DNA from: Vreelandella lutescens
GTDB taxonomy: Bacteria; Pseudomonadota; Gammaproteobacteria; Pseudomonadales; Halomonadaceae
DNA length: 64,000 nucleotides
Assembly: GCF_014640815.1 (NCBI RefSeq)
Contig: NZ_BMHM01000003.1
Span: forward strand, 248,001 to 312,000
Direction of reading: 5' to 3'
Below are positions 33,667 through 44,125 of this stretch, piece after piece. Each line of letters starts with the position of its first letter. The stretch's first letter is position 1. A program made the position numbers and the translations under genes. Below the pieces are notes generated by a model. It was given only the letters and a program-made list of their open reading frames with translations. It was not told where the DNA came from and ran no database searches.

Positions 33667-36287
33667 GGTGCCTTCCTTGGTGTGTCTGGTGCGGGTACTG
33701 CCGAGATATAGCGGTTCAGCGTCGCAAAAAGCTGGTCGATATCAATCGGCTTGGTCAGGTAATCGGCAAATCCGGCGGCTAAACCATGGGTTTTATCGCG
33801 CTCCATAGCATTCGCAGAGAGCGCAACCACCGGGATTTTCTGTAAGTACTCATCCTGCTGAATCACATGCAGCGCTTGGTAGCCATTCATGCCGGGCAGG
33901 TGGATATCCATAAGAACAAGATCAGGCGGTGAGTGACGCATGATCTCAAGCCCTAGTTCTGCACTGGTCACCGTTTGCAGCTGTAGCTCAGGGAAGCCCT
34001 CAATAATGTCTTCCATCAGGCGCTGATTGGTAGGGTTATCTTCAATGTAGAGCAGGCGGTAATCGTGTTTGTCAGACGTGGCCATCGTAGGCGCATGCGC
34101 GGCTTTGGTGTCATTCGGGGCGCTAACGTCGGTGAGTGGTAGCGTGAACCAGAAGGTCGCACCGTGCCCGGGTGTGCTGGTAACACCAATGCTGCCTTGC
34201 ATGCGCTCAATCAATTCACGGGTGATGGCTAGCCCAATCCCCGTGCCTTCAATGGTGCCATGCTCCGCATCCAAACGGTTAAAAGGCTCGAAAAGCTCAT
34301 GCTGGCGCTCAGGGGCAATGCCATACCCAGAGTCGGTAACGCGGATACACAGCTCGCTGCCTTGCTGGTCGACAGCGATGTGGATAGAGCCTTGGGGGCG
34401 GTTATATTTGATGGCATTGGAAAGCAGGTTGAGCAGTACCTGCTTCGTGCGCGTGTAGTCTGCGGCCACTCGCCAGGGGGTTAATAAAGGCTGGCGCTTG
34501 AGTGTTAGCCCGGCAGCGCAAATATTGGCTTCTAAGGTGCTGCAGGCATCCTCAATCACGCCTTCAATCGCGATGGGTTCGATGGACAGCGTCATATGCC
34601 CAGACTCAATTTTTGCTAAATCGAGCACTTCGTTAATCAGGCTCAACAGGTGCTGGCCGCTTTTCTCAATCTGGCTCACCTGACGCTGCTGCTTCTCGCT
34701 GAGTGGGTCGCGTCGCCCTTTGCCCAGCAGCTGCGCAAACCCAATAATGGCATTGAGCGGCGTGCGCAGTTCATGGCTCATCGAGGAGAGGAACTCGCTC
34801 TTCGCCTTATTGGCTTTTTCGGCTTGGTCTCGAGCGGTGGCGAGATCTTGGGTCACCTGTTCACGCTCGGCCATTTGTCGATACAGATTGATCAGCAGTG
34901 CACAGGTATCGGTAAACGGCTGCAGCCAGTCCAGCAGTGCCTGACTGATGGGCTGCTTGCTGTTGGCAATGGCGAACATGCCAATTAATTTGTCACCGCT
35001 GAAAATAGGGGCACCCAGGTAGTTATCGATAGGAGGGTGGCCTGGCGGGAATCCGCCGCGCTTGGCATGGTGATACACGTCGTCGGTGATCATCACATCA
35101 CCGTAAGCGAACACGCGGCCAAGCAGCGAGTCGGGGTTGGTCAGCGTCATATCACCGCTGCGCAGCATTTCCATTAAATGGCGCGACTCTTCGTTCCAGG
35201 ATAGATCCGTAATGGCGTGAATTTTCAGTGCGTTAGTTGTCTCTGTTGGCAACACTTCGCCAATGAGAGCGTAGTCACTGTCGGTCAGCTCGCGCAACGC
35301 TTCCATTAAAAATGTCCACAGCTGTTCACCGGACATGAGCGCTTGGTAATCGGTGATTCCTTGATGCAGCACCTTAAGCAGGCTCTGCTCTTTGTGCATA
35401 CGGTGGTTAGCGTTGTAGACATCACTTAGGTTCGTCAGTATGCCCAGAAACTCAACCACCTCCTCTTGTTCATTGTGTATGGCGTTCACGGCCAGATGGA
35501 CGGGGATTAAACGGCCGTCTTTATGTAAAGCATCGACTTCACGCCCACGACCAATCACCTTGGGGGCGTTGCCCGCCAAGAAACGCTCGATAAAGTGGTC
35601 GTGTTCCACGCGAATCGGAGGCGGCGTTAGCATCGCAACGTTGTTGCCGACGACTTCCTGCTTTGTATAGCCGAGCATTGTTAAGGCAAAAGCATTAATG
35701 CTGAGAACATTGCCTGCGCAGTCAATGCGTACGATTCCGGTGGCACTTTCATTAAACAGCGCTTCATAGCGGCGGGTGGTTTGTGAAAGGGCGTAGCGCA
35801 TTTGGTGTTGGCGCAACAGCTCGTCCACTTGGCCCGCTAGGCTTTCCAGGATCTTCATGTCCCGCGCTGAGAAATCACGAGGCTGGTCACTAATCAAACA
35901 CAGCGTGCCGACGGCCAGTTCGTCAGTGGGTCTTAGTGGATACCCCGCGTAAAAGCGAATATGGGGCATGCCTTTTACTAACGGGTTGTCGGCAAAGCGT
36001 GGGTCACTGCCGGTATTTTCAATCACTAGCGGCGTGTTTGAGGCCACGGCATGGGCACAAAAAGACACTTCCCGATTGGTTTCACAAGCGTCTAATCCGG
36101 TATGAGACTTAAACCACTGGCGCTCTTTATCCACCAGCGACACCAGCGCGGTGGGCACATCAAACAGGTCACAGGCGAGCTGTGTCAGCCGCTCAAAAGC
36201 GTCATCGATAGGCGTGTCGAGAATTCGTAATGCATGCAAGGCCGTCAGGCGCTGTGATTCATTATCCGGTAGATCGGCGGCTTGCAT
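33663..36287 (-). CDS. Hybrid sensor histidine kinase (GAF-PAS-GAF-HisKA-HATPase-REC)
   Basis: Cytosolic kinase of 874 residues. Domains in order are GAF (about 20-160), PAS (about 170-295), a second GAF (about 310-475) with [17 protein letters not shown], HisKA with the phospho-histidine in [16 protein letters not shown] (about 510), HATPase with [12 protein letters not shown] and [14 protein letters not shown], and a C-terminal receiver (about 745-865) with [13 protein letters not shown]. The first and second GAF domains resemble those of the cyclase at 7191-9116. No membrane segment. First gene of an operon with the GGDEF-EAL regulator and hexR. Its signal is unknown. Confidence 0.92.
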   Translation of the reverse strand: MQAADLPDNESQRLTALHALRILDTPIDDAFERLTQLACDLFDVPTALVSLVDKERQWFKSHTGLDACETNREVSFCAHAVASNTPLVIENTGSDPRFADNPLVKGMPHIRFYAGYPLRPTDELAVGTLCLISDQPRDFSARDMKILESLAGQVDELLRQHQMRYALSQTTRRYEALFNESATGIVRIDCAGNVLSINAFALTMLGYTKQEVVGNNVAMLTPPPIRVEHDHFIERFLAGNAPKVIGRGREVDALHKDGRLIPVHLAVNAIHNEQEEVVEFLGILTNLSDVYNANHRMHKEQSLLKVLHQGITDYQALMSGEQLWTFLMEALRELTDSDYALIGEVLPTETTNALKIHAITDLSWNEESRHLMEMLRSGDMTLTNPDSLLGRVFAYGDVMITDDVYHHAKRGGFPPGHPPIDNYLGAPIFSGDKLIGMFAIANSKQPISQALLDWLQPFTDTCALLINLYRQMAEREQVTQDLATARDQAEKANKAKSEFLSSMSHELRTPLNAIIGFAQLLGKGRRDPLSEKQQRQVSQIEKSGQHLLSLINEVLDLAKIESGHMTLSIEPIAIEGVIEDACSTLEANICAAGLTLKRQPLLTPWRVAADYTRTKQVLLNLLSNAIKYNRPQGSIHIAVDQQGSELCIRVTDSGYGIAPERQHELFEPFNRLDAEHGTIEGTGIGLAITRELIERMQGSIGVTSTPGHGATFWFTLPLTDVSAPNDTKAAHAPTMATSDKHDYRLLYIEDNPTNQRLMEDIIEGFPELQLQTVTSAELGLEIMRHSPPDLVLMDIHLPGMNGYQALHVIQQDEYLQKIPVVALSANAMERDKTHGLAAGFADYLTKPIDIDQLFATLNRYISAVPAPDTPRKAP

Positions 36288-36358
36288 GGCGTTTCCTAAA
36301 CGTGAGGGTCTTATAAAAAAAGCGTATTAAATAAATATCGGACATTAACTCGCTAGCT

Positions 36359-37714
36359 TTAGCCAAGGCGAAGTAATTTGAGCAGCCAGCGGTGATAAGG
36401 CGGCCTTAACCAGCGGCTGCTGGGATGCTTGGATTGGCAGAGCACGCCGCGCATATGGCTGAAGCGCTCAAACCCATGTCGACCATGATAAGCGCCGCTT
36501 CCGCTGTCACCGACTCCGCCAAAGGGCAGCGAAGGAACGGCGTGGTGCAGTAGGGTATCGTTGAAGACCAGCGCCCCGGAACGCGTGCAGTGGCGTAGTG
36601 TCTCCTGCAACGTTTTCTGGCGAGTGAAGGCATACAGCGCCAGTGGGTGAGGGCGAGCATTGATAAACCGAATGGCGTCATCGATATGCTTGACACTAAT
36701 AACCGGTAGCGCACGGCCAAAAATCTCTTCTTGCATCAGGGCTAAGCCTTGGTGGGGGTCAATGACTAGGGCAGGTGCATGGCTGCCGTGCTCTAGCACT
36801 CGGCAACCATGGTCTCGCGCTTCGCTCAGCATGTGTTCAATACGCTGGCGATGAGCATCGTTGACGTAGCCGGTAGACTCTTTGGCATCGGGCCGCTGGC
36901 GACGAATGGCACGCTCCAATGCGTGGATCAGTGCGTCCAAGCGACGGCTCTCTACCAGCACGTAATCCGGCGCGATACAGGTTTGTCCGGCGTTAAATCC
37001 TTTGCCAAAAATGATTGCCTCGGCCGTGCTATCGAGATCCGCATCGCCTGCCACTAGCGCGGGTGATTTACCCCCCAGCTCCAAGGTGACGGGGGTGAGG
37101 TTAGTGGCGGCGGCCGCGGCGACCTGCCGTCCCACGTGGGTTGAACCCGTAAACACTAGATGATCAAACGGCAGGGCACAGAACGCTTTGGCAACCTCGG
37201 CCCCTCCTTGAATGACACTAAACTCTTCGTCGGTAAAGTGTTGCGGCACTAGCTTTGCCAGTAAAGCGCTGGTGTGAGGGGTCTGCTCGCTGGGCTTGAC
37301 CATTACCGTGTTCCCGGCCGCGAGCGCATCCACCACGGGCAATAAACTAAGGCACCAGGGATAGTTCCACGGCGACATAATGCCCACCACGCCTAGCGGC
37401 TGGGGGGCAAGCTGAGCGTGGGCTGGCCATAGCCGCCAGGGAACGCTTGCACGGCGGGGGCGCATCCAGTGCCAAAGGTGGCGGCGCGCATAGCGAATGG
37501 CATGCAATACCGCCGTAATTTCAGCGAGGCGAATTTCGGTCTCGCTACGCTGCCCAAAATCTAGCTGGATAGCGCGCACAATGTCATGCTGGTGACGTTT
37601 GGTCATGCTGGCGAGCCGGGCCAAACGTTCACGCCGCACGGCTAACGTCGGGAAAGGTGCTTGGCCTGCTGTTTGGCGCTGCGCCTTTAAAATATCCGTT
37701 AAGTCGCGATTCAT
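36359..37714 (-). CDS. Aldehyde dehydrogenase, coniferyl-aldehyde type
   Basis: Enzyme of 451 residues of the class 3-like aldehyde dehydrogenase group. Motifs are IMSPWNYPWCLSLLPVVDALAAGNTV, FTGSTHVGRQVAAAA, the base in LELGGKSPALV, the nucleophile in GFNAGQTCIAPDY and EEIFGRALPV. The C-terminal PSLPFGGVGDSGSGAYHGRHGF and a hydrophobic-basic tail (PPYHRWLLKLLRLG) fit coniferyl or fatty aldehyde dehydrogenases that bind membranes. Substrate is uncertain. It stands alone. Confidence 0.85.
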   Translation of the reverse strand: MNRDLTDILKAQRQTAGQAPFPTLAVRRERLARLASMTKRHQHDIVRAIQLDFGQRSETEIRLAEITAVLHAIRYARRHLWHWMRPRRASVPWRLWPAHAQLAPQPLGVVGIMSPWNYPWCLSLLPVVDALAAGNTVMVKPSEQTPHTSALLAKLVPQHFTDEEFSVIQGGAEVAKAFCALPFDHLVFTGSTHVGRQVAAAAATNLTPVTLELGGKSPALVAGDADLDSTAEAIIFGKGFNAGQTCIAPDYVLVESRRLDALIHALERAIRRQRPDAKESTGYVNDAHRQRIEHMLSEARDHGCRVLEHGSHAPALVIDPHQGLALMQEEIFGRALPVISVKHIDDAIRFINARPHPLALYAFTRQKTLQETLRHCTRSGALVFNDTLLHHAVPSLPFGGVGDSGSGAYHGRHGFERFSHMRGVLCQSKHPSSRWLRPPYHRWLLKLLRLG

Positions 37715-37878
37715 GACCTCTCCTTGGATTCACCTAGCGTTGACAATACGTGCTTTGGGATTGCTTCGGTACGTTGCCTGCCCAGCATCAACAATTGTTT
37801 ACAAATGAAGGCGTTTCATACGCATACGCAGCCGGAGTGATACAGTAAGCCATCCGCCATTTGTGCCAGGGAGATGTT

Positions 37879-39027
37879 ATGCATTCGCGTCCGCTGTCCT
37901 ACACCATTCTACCTGCCATTGAGGCTGTTGCGGCAAGTCAGTGGGATGCACTCGTCCCTGAAAATCAGCCCTTTCTACGCCACGGATTTTTGCAAGCGCT
38001 TGAAATCAGCGGCTCTGTCAGTGCGGCTACAGGATGGGAGCCTTGCCATTTATGCGTGTGGCAAGGGGCGCAATTGGTGGGCGCGCTGCCTATGTACCGT
38101 AAGTATCACTCCTACGGTGAATACGTGTTTGACTGGGGCTGGGCCGAGGCGCTGGAGCGTGCGGGGGGCGATTACTACCCAAAAGCGCTGAGTGCGATTC
38201 CTTTCACCCCCGTGCCTGGCCCCCGTACGCTAGTCGCTCCCGAGGCAGATGCAGAGGCTATTCGGGCGCAGCTGGCCAGCGCTTGGCAGCAGCAGTGCGA
38301 GGAGAGGGGGCTTTCCAGTTGGCATCTGCTATTTGCTGATGAGGTAGAGGTGGAGGCGTGGCAGCGCCACTGCCCCGAGCTGATTGCCCGCGAAGGCGTA
38401 CAGTTTCAGTGGCGCGACCGAGGCTTTGGCGACTTTGACGGCTTTTTAGCGAGCATGACATCCAAGCGGCGCAAAATGATGAAGCGGGAGAGGCGCTTAG
38501 TCGCCGATCAGGGCATAACGCTGCATCGTTTGGAGGGGAGTGACATTAGTGATGTGGATATGGCCCACTTCTATCGTTGCTATACCATTACTTACCATGA
38601 GCGTGGTCGTCCGCCTTACCTGAATCACGCTTTTTTTGAGCGTCTACGCCATGTCATGCCGGAGTCACTCATGTTGGTGCAGGCCCGCTTGGATAGCCGT
38701 CCTGTCGCGGCGGCCCTCTATTTCCAGGGCGATAGCACCCTTTATGGCCGGTATTGGGGAAGCGAGGTCATGGCTGACTGCCTGCATTTTGAAGCCTGCT
38801 ACTACCAAGGCATCGAGTACTGTTTAGCCAAAGGCCTCACGCTATTTGATCCCGGTACTCAAGGCGAGCATAAGCTAGTAAGAGGTTTTGCCCCGCAGCG
38901 GATTCGCTCGTTACACTATCTGGCCCATCCTGGGCTGGCCGCAGGCGTGGCCCAGTTTTGCCAACAAGAGAGCGTTCATATCATGGCCTATCGCCGTGCC
39001 GCTGAGGATGCTTTACCGTTTAAATAA
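37879..39027 (+). CDS. DUF482/peptidogalycan-type GNAT protein
   Basis: Protein of 382 residues made of tandem acyltransferase-like folds. Supporting segments are NQPFLRHGFLQALEISGSV, LVGALPMYRKYHSYGEYVFDWGWAEA, FTPVPGPRTLV, SKRRKMMKRERR and YYQGIEYCLAKGLTLFDPGTQGEHKLVRGFAP. This is the DUF482 family, related to FemAB-type peptidyl or aminoacyl transferases; the exact reaction is not known. AGGGAG precedes ATG 37879. It lies alone, 82 bases before ftsB. Confidence 0.82.
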   Translation: MHSRPLSYTILPAIEAVAASQWDALVPENQPFLRHGFLQALEISGSVSAATGWEPCHLCVWQGAQLVGALPMYRKYHSYGEYVFDWGWAEALERAGGDYYPKALSAIPFTPVPGPRTLVAPEADAEAIRAQLASAWQQQCEERGLSSWHLLFADEVEVEAWQRHCPELIAREGVQFQWRDRGFGDFDGFLASMTSKRRKMMKRERRLVADQGITLHRLEGSDISDVDMAHFYRCYTITYHERGRPPYLNHAFFERLRHVMPESLMLVQARLDSRPVAAALYFQGDSTLYGRYWGSEVMADCLHFEACYYQGIEYCLAKGLTLFDPGTQGEHKLVRGFAPQRIRSLHYLAHPGLAAGVAQFCQQESVHIMAYRRAAEDALPFK

Positions 39028-39109
39028 TTCCCACGGCGCGGCGGCTCGCTGGACTCTGTCCTTAATGGCATAATGCGCGCCGTTCTCGCTTTCACAAAGG
39101 ATCTCTGTG

Positions 39110-39475
39110 ATGCACAAATGGCTTGTGGGGCTGCTGCTTGCCGTGCTTGGCCTGCTGCAGTACCAGCTTTGGCTGGGTAACGGCGGCTGGAGAGACCTCC
39201 AGCAGGTGGAACAGCGGGTAGCTGTGCAGGAGGCTGACAACGGCCCATTACGCGAACGCAATGCCAGGCTTGCCGCAGAAGTCACCGATCTTAAAACCGG
39301 GCTTGATGCCATTGAAGAGCGCGCCCGAAGCGATATGGGCATGGTGCGAACGGATGAACAGTTTTTTTGGGTGCCTGGCGTCGCGATCGAAAACGAGCTG
39401 ATCGGTATTCATGCCGGGATGGTGTCTCAGCCCGGCGCTCTCCCCAATAATAGTCGTCAAGGCAGCGTCGAATGA
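39110..39475 (+). CDS. ftsB: Cell division protein FtsB
   Basis: Small bitopic protein of 121 residues. One N-terminal membrane helix (KWLVGLLLAVLGLLQYQLWL) is followed by the conserved WLGNGG segment and a coiled coil (QQVEQRVAVQEADNGPLRERNARLAAEVTDLK). The EERARSDMGMVRTDEQFFWV block completes the family pattern. It forms the FtsQLB divisome complex. ATG 39110 with AAGGA ahead is preferred over the GTG directly before it. It overlaps ispD by four bases, as in many gammaproteobacteria. Confidence 0.93.
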   Translation: MHKWLVGLLLAVLGLLQYQLWLGNGGWRDLQQVEQRVAVQEADNGPLRERNARLAAEVTDLKTGLDAIEERARSDMGMVRTDEQFFWVPGVAIENELIGIHAGMVSQPGALPNNSRQGSVE

Positions 39476-40182
39476 ATCCACGCGTTTGGTTGGTGGTTCC
39501 AGCGGCGGGTCAGGGGAAACGGATGGGGGCAGATAAGCCCAAACAGTACCTGAACCTGCATGGCCAGCCTATCCTAGCCCACACGTTGGCACGGCTGCAT
39601 GAGGCATTTCCGGATGCGCGTCTTGTGCTCTGCCTAGACAGCGACGACCGCTGGTTTGACCCCTCTTGGGTACCTTTTCCACACTGGCAACGAGTGCCGG
39701 GTGGCGCTGAGCGGATGCATAGCGTCATGAATGCCCTGCAGGCCATGTCCGCCGACGATACCGATCTGGTGATGGTGCATGACGTTGCGCGCCCCTGTAT
39801 CACCCGCGAAGATCTACATGCCCTTTATCAAGCAGCACAGGCCCATTCCGGGGGGGCGCTATTAGCCATGCCGGTGGCGGATACCATGAAGCGTGACCAC
39901 GATGACCTGTTGAGCCATACCACCGAGCCGAGAGACGGGCTATGGCATGCGCTAACGCCACAGGGGTTTCGCTACGCCCTATTGCTCCATGCGCTTGAAC
40001 AGGCTCAGCAAAACGGCTCCGTGGTGACCGACGAAGCCTCCGCAATTGAAGCGCTGGGCGAAGCGCCACGTTTAGTCACAGGGCGTCGCGATAATTTAAA
40101 AGTCACCCACCCTGACGACTTAGCCCTGGCGGCTGCCATTTTGGCGGCCCAAGCGGCAACTGCTAGTAACAGGAGTTTCTAA
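39472..40182 (+). CDS. ispD: 2-C-methyl-D-erythritol 4-phosphate cytidylyltransferase
   Basis: MEP-pathway enzyme of 236 residues that makes CDP-methylerythritol. The nucleotide motif [20 protein letters not shown] is complete, followed by [23 protein letters not shown] and the C-terminal [31 protein letters not shown]. Its ATG overlaps the ftsB stop by four bases and its stop shares one base with the ispF start, so ftsB-ispD-ispF are translationally coupled. Confidence 0.97.
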   Translation: MNPRVWLVVPAAGQGKRMGADKPKQYLNLHGQPILAHTLARLHEAFPDARLVLCLDSDDRWFDPSWVPFPHWQRVPGGAERMHSVMNALQAMSADDTDLVMVHDVARPCITREDLHALYQAAQAHSGGALLAMPVADTMKRDHDDLLSHTTEPRDGLWHALTPQGFRYALLLHALEQAQQNGSVVTDEASAIEALGEAPRLVTGRRDNLKVTHPDDLALAAAILAAQAATASNRSF

Positions 40183-40670
40183 TGCGAATTGGCCACGGTT
40201 TTGATGTACATCGCTTTGGGCCGGGTGACCATTTAATGATCGGCGGCGTTAAGCTGCCGTTTGAACACGGCTTTGTGGCGCACTCTGATGGCGATGTGCT
40301 GCTCCACGCCATTAGCGATGCGCTGCTGGGTGCCTGTGCGTTGGGAGATATCGGACGCCACTTTCCCGATACCGACCCCGCTTGGAAAGGGGCCGATAGC
40401 CGCGGCCTGCTGCGCCATGTAGTGGCTCTGGTGCGCGGTGAAGGCTTTGATGTGGTGAATCTGGACGCAACGTTAATGGCGCAAGCACCCAAAATGGCCC
40501 CCCATATTGATGCCATGCGCGCGGTAATTGCAGAGGATGTCGGCGTGAGTTTGGGGCAGGTAAACGTGAAAGCCACCACCACCGAACGCCTTGGTTTCAC
40601 CGGACGCGGTGAAGGTATTGCCGCTGAAGCGGTTGTACTCTTGGCTGCACATGGGGCGCAGGATGCTTAA
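40182..40670 (+). CDS. ispF: 2-C-methyl-D-erythritol 2,4-cyclodiphosphate synthase
   Basis: MEP-pathway enzyme of 162 residues that closes the cyclodiphosphate ring. Metal ligands are seen in [10 protein letters not shown] (Asp and His) and the following [18 protein letters not shown], with [17 protein letters not shown] and the C-terminal [22 protein letters not shown]. The start shares the A of the ispD TAATG. Its 3' end overlaps truD by eight bases. Confidence 0.97.
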   Translation: MRIGHGFDVHRFGPGDHLMIGGVKLPFEHGFVAHSDGDVLLHAISDALLGACALGDIGRHFPDTDPAWKGADSRGLLRHVVALVRGEGFDVVNLDATLMAQAPKMAPHIDAMRAVIAEDVGVSLGQVNVKATTTERLGFTGRGEGIAAEAVVLLAAHGAQDA

Positions 40671-41703
40671 TCTTCCTGCATGGCAGCGTAGCTTAACGCC
40701 TACTTTTGGCGTGCCAGAGCCGGGCCAGTACCGCGCTCAGCCGGAAGACTTTATTGTCGATGAGCAGCTCGATTTTACCCCCGAAGCCCACGGCGAGCAT
40801 CTGTGGTTACGGCTTGAAAAACGTAATCAAACCACGTTAGACGTGGTGAGGCAGCTCAGCCGCCTGTGTGGTGTTACGCCACGTGATATCGGCTACTCCG
40901 GCATGAAAGACCGGGTGGCAGTGACGCGCCAATGGCTAAGTGTCCATTTGCCCGGGCGCGACGCCCCAACGGATTTATCCGCCTCTTTGGCGGCGCTGGG
41001 GGTTAACGTACTTGATCAAGCACGCCACCCGCGTAAGCTGAAGCGGGGTGTGCATCGCACCAATCACTTTACGCTGCGTTTGAGCGGAGAAGCGGTGCAG
41101 TCCAGCGACTTCATGCCGCGCTGGGAGGCCCTTTGTGCCCAAGGCGTGCCTAACTACTTTGGTCACCAGCGCTTTGGTGCCGGGGCGCGTAACTTACAGC
41201 GTGCTGAAGTGGTGCTGGCGAAAGGCTGGCGCAAACGAGACGACCGCCAAGGCATGATGCTCTCCACCGCACGCAGCTTCCTCTTTAATGAGCTACTCAG
41301 CGCACGGTTGCAAGACGGTAATTGGTGCCAGCCGGTGCCTGGAGATACGTTGATGCTCGACGGCACCCAGAGTGTCTTTGGCATAGCGTCGGTAGAAGAG
41401 AGCATGGTAGAGCGTGCCGCCGTGTTGGATGTTCACCCAACCGGTATGCTGTGGGGCGTTGGTGACAGGGCGAGTGGGCAGGCGGGCGCGTATGAGGCAC
41501 AGCTTGCCGCGCAGCACCCCGCCTTGTGTGAGGGGCTTGAGAAAAGCGGGGTTAAACGTGGTCAGCGTGCACTGCGAGCCCGGCTCATAGAGCCACAGGC
41601 CACTGTTGAAAAAGACGCTGTGCTGCTCTCGTTTGCACTGCCCCGTGGCAGTTTTGCCACAGCGGTGATTGGCGAGTTAATTCATCATCCCGATACGGCG
41701 TAA
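40663..41703 (+). CDS. truD: tRNA pseudouridine(13) synthase
   Basis: Enzyme of 346 residues that isomerises U13 in tRNA-Glu. The catalytic Asp83 lies in [15 protein letters not shown], preceded by [11 protein letters not shown] and followed by [16 protein letters not shown] and [12 protein letters not shown], a signature of the family. ATG 40663 is inside the ispF 3' end, with GGGG six bases ahead; the in-frame ATG 40651 has no site. Standard partner of ispDF in this group. Confidence 0.94.
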   Translation: MLNLPAWQRSLTPTFGVPEPGQYRAQPEDFIVDEQLDFTPEAHGEHLWLRLEKRNQTTLDVVRQLSRLCGVTPRDIGYSGMKDRVAVTRQWLSVHLPGRDAPTDLSASLAALGVNVLDQARHPRKLKRGVHRTNHFTLRLSGEAVQSSDFMPRWEALCAQGVPNYFGHQRFGAGARNLQRAEVVLAKGWRKRDDRQGMMLSTARSFLFNELLSARLQDGNWCQPVPGDTLMLDGTQSVFGIASVEESMVERAAVLDVHPTGMLWGVGDRASGQAGAYEAQLAAQHPALCEGLEKSGVKRGQRALRARLIEPQATVEKDAVLLSFALPRGSFATAVIGELIHHPDTA

Positions 41704-41724
41704 CGCTGAGGTGAGGAGATTCTG

Positions 41725-42471
41725 ATGCGGCGACTGCTGCTTTCTAACGACGATGGCGTTCACGCCCCCGGTCTTCGGGCGCTTTACGAAGCGTTAACTC
41801 CCCATGCCAACCTGCGCGTGGTTGCCCCAGACCGCGACCGAAGTGGCGCTAGCAATTCGCTCACGTTGTCGCGCCCGCTCACTCTAACGGCGCTAGAGAA
41901 CGGCTTTCATAGCGTCGATGGCACCCCAGCCGACTGCGTCTATTTAGGGGTTAACGGTATTTGGGATGAGCGGCCGGATTTGGTCATTTCAGGCATTAAC
42001 CACGGCAGTAATCTCGGCGATGACGTGCTCTACTCCGGTACGGTGGCCGCCGCGATGGAAGGGCGTAACCTAGGTATGACGGCCATTGCGATGTCGCTAT
42101 GCGGTACCCAGCATTTTGCAACGGCTGCCACGTTTGCTGCGAGCCTTATTGGGGCCGCTGAACAGCTCTCGCTGCCGCCGCGCACGCTGTTGAATGTGAA
42201 CGTGCCAGATCTCCCTTGGGATAAAATAAAGGGCGTGAAAGTCACCCGTTTGGGGTATCGCGGCCCAGCCGAAAAGCCCGTGCCCATTCAAGACCCTCGC
42301 GGACGCACCCGCTATTGGATTGCTCCGGTGGCGGCCAATGCCGATGATGGCGAAGACACCGATTTTGCGGCCATTGAGGCAGGTTATGTGTCGATTACGC
42401 CGCTGCAGACCGATTTGACACGCCACCCCGCGCGCCGCGATGTGCAGGACTGGTTGGATGCCTTTGCCTGA
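41725..42471 (+). CDS. surE: 5'/3'-nucleotidase SurE
   Basis: Metal-dependent phosphatase of 248 residues that hydrolyses nucleoside monophosphates. Asp9 and Asp10 in [12 protein letters not shown], the serine loop [13 protein letters not shown] and the asparagine in [12 protein letters not shown] are the metal and phosphate ligands. GAGGAG precedes ATG 41725. It overlaps pcm, with which it is paired in most gammaproteobacteria as stationary-phase repair genes upstream of rpoS. Confidence 0.96.
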   Translation: MRRLLLSNDDGVHAPGLRALYEALTPHANLRVVAPDRDRSGASNSLTLSRPLTLTALENGFHSVDGTPADCVYLGVNGIWDERPDLVISGINHGSNLGDDVLYSGTVAAAMEGRNLGMTAIAMSLCGTQHFATAATFAASLIGAAEQLSLPPRTLLNVNVPDLPWDKIKGVKVTRLGYRGPAEKPVPIQDPRGRTRYWIAPVAANADDGEDTDFAAIEAGYVSITPLQTDLTRHPARRDVQDWLDAFA

Positions 42472-43135
42472 GTTATCTCCCGGTGAGCTGCGTGGTCGTG
42501 GTATGACCTCCCAGCGCACCCGTGACCGCATGATTGAACGCCTGCTTGCGCAGGGCGTTCAAAACCAGCGTGTACTGGACGTAATGGCCAGTGAGCCGCG
42601 TCACCTGTTTGTCGATGAGGCGCTCGCCCACCGGGCCTATGAAGACACTGCGCTGCCTATTGGTTTTGGCCAAACGCTTTCCCAGCCGCTAACGGTAGCG
42701 CGCATGACAGAACTGGTGCTGCGGGCATCGCCTCAGCGTGTGTTGGAAGTCGGTACGGGATCGGGTTATCAAACGCTGATTTTGTCGCGATTGGTAGAAA
42801 CACTTTACTCCGTCGAGCGAATCTATACGCTGCACGAGCGAGCCGCTGAGCGATTATGGCGGTTAGAGGCACCCGCGACCTTAGCCGTGGCAGATGGCGG
42901 CGAAGGCTGGCCAGAAGCTGCACCTTTTGACGTGATTCTGCTCACGGCCTGCGCCCAAACACTGCCTGAGGCGCTGTTGGAGCAGTTAAGCCATGATGGC
43001 GTCATGATTGCGCCGTTGGAAGAGCCTGATGGCAGCCAATGGCTGACCCAAATTAAGCGTATTGGCTCCGCCTTTGAAAAGCGGCGTCTTGAGCCCGTGC
43101 GCTTTGTACCTCTATTGCAAGGAGTGGTGGATTGA
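42458..43135 (+). CDS. pcm: Protein-L-isoaspartate O-methyltransferase
   Basis: Repair enzyme of 225 residues (210 if started at ATG 42503). It methylates isoaspartate residues in damaged proteins. The N-terminal [17 protein letters not shown] is typical and suggests that the upstream start is used; the SAM motif is [12 protein letters not shown], preceded by [22 protein letters not shown]. The start overlaps surE by 14 bases. The stop overlaps the DUF368 start by four bases. Confidence 0.94.
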   Translation: MPLPELSPGELRGRGMTSQRTRDRMIERLLAQGVQNQRVLDVMASEPRHLFVDEALAHRAYEDTALPIGFGQTLSQPLTVARMTELVLRASPQRVLEVGTGSGYQTLILSRLVETLYSVERIYTLHERAAERLWRLEAPATLAVADGGEGWPEAAPFDVILLTACAQTLPEALLEQLSHDGVMIAPLEEPDGSQWLTQIKRIGSAFEKRRLEPVRFVPLLQGVVD

Positions 43136-44097
43136 AGCGTCGACCCATAGGACTGTTCTTAAAAGGCGCCGGGATGGGCGCTGCCGATGCAGTTCCTGGC
43201 GTATCGGGAGGCACGATCGCCTTTATTACTGGTATTTATGAAGAGCTGATTAATACCATAAAGCAATTTGGCCCCAGCGCGTTCGGTGCTTGGCAACGTG
43301 GTGGCTGGAAAGGATTAGCGCTGCACCTGAATTTAGCGTTTTTAGTCCCGCTACTGCTGGGTGTTGCCGTCAGCCTCATCAGTGTTGCCCATCTAGCCTT
43401 ATGGTTAATGGAGGCCTATCCGCTGCTGTTAGAAGGCTTTTTCTTCGGACTTGTCGCAGCCTCTGCATTAGTGGTGGGGCAAGCGGGGCAGCGATGGAAA
43501 ATTTGGTACTTGCTACCGTTGGCCATTGGCTTGATGCTGGCCAAACTGCTGCCCGGCATGATGCCGCTGGTGCTGATGGTGGGTAACGAAGCGTTAGTGG
43601 TGGTGATTGCGGGGGCGATTGCGATCAGTGCCATGTTACTACCCGGCGTTTCCGGTAGCTTCCTATTGCTCACCATGGGTCTCTACGGCACCATCATGGG
43701 GGCTATTCGCAGCTTTGATATCGGTATTATCATTTTATTTGGAATGGGCTGTATCGTTGGGCTTGCACTCTCATCACGCCTATTGTCTTGGTTGCTGCGG
43801 CGCTATTACGGCGCGACGCTACAGCTGTTATTGGGGTTTATTGTCGGCTCGCTACCGGTTCTCTGGCCCTGGCGCGAGCTGTTACGCTACCAGTTAGGCC
43901 CTGATGGGCAGATGATTCCGCTGGCTTATCGCTATTTGTTGCCCAGCGACTACGCCGTGTTGACAGGGTCGTCGGCACAGGTCACTGGTGTAATAACGTT
44001 GATGGCAGTGGGCGCGCTGATGGTCGTACTATTGAACCGCCGCGCGACCGCCCATGCCCAGCATCACTCAACAGACAGTCGTTCCATTGATCGTTAG
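43132..44097 (+). CDS. DUF368 membrane protein, PopT-like undecaprenyl-phosphate translocase
   Basis: Membrane protein of 321 residues with about eight to ten hydrophobic helices. The DUF368 signature is complete: GAGMGAADAVPGVSGGTIAFITGIYEELI near the N-terminus, and a second inverted-repeat copy LLPGVSGSFLLLTMGLYGTI. DUF368 proteins, named PopT, return undecaprenyl phosphate across the inner membrane for cell-wall and glycan synthesis. The start is TTG 43132: AAGGAG stands seven bases ahead and the TTGA overlap with the pcm stop couples the two genes. Its place between pcm and nlpD is less usual than a direct pcm-nlpD link. Confidence 0.88.
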   Translation: MKRRPIGLFLKGAGMGAADAVPGVSGGTIAFITGIYEELINTIKQFGPSAFGAWQRGGWKGLALHLNLAFLVPLLLGVAVSLISVAHLALWLMEAYPLLLEGFFFGLVAASALVVGQAGQRWKIWYLLPLAIGLMLAKLLPGMMPLVLMVGNEALVVVIAGAIAISAMLLPGVSGSFLLLTMGLYGTIMGAIRSFDIGIIILFGMGCIVGLALSSRLLSWLLRRYYGATLQLLLGFIVGSLPVLWPWRELLRYQLGPDGQMIPLAYRYLLPSDYAVLTGSSAQVTGVITLMAVGALMVVLLNRRATAHAQHHSTDSRSIDR

Positions 44098-44125
44098 CAC
44101 GGCGTTGAACAGGAGTAGGGTTTGC

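Noticed and set aside
37740..37770. TTGACA upstream of the DUF482 gene as a promoter
   Set aside because: No acceptable -10 box lies 16-18 bases downstream.
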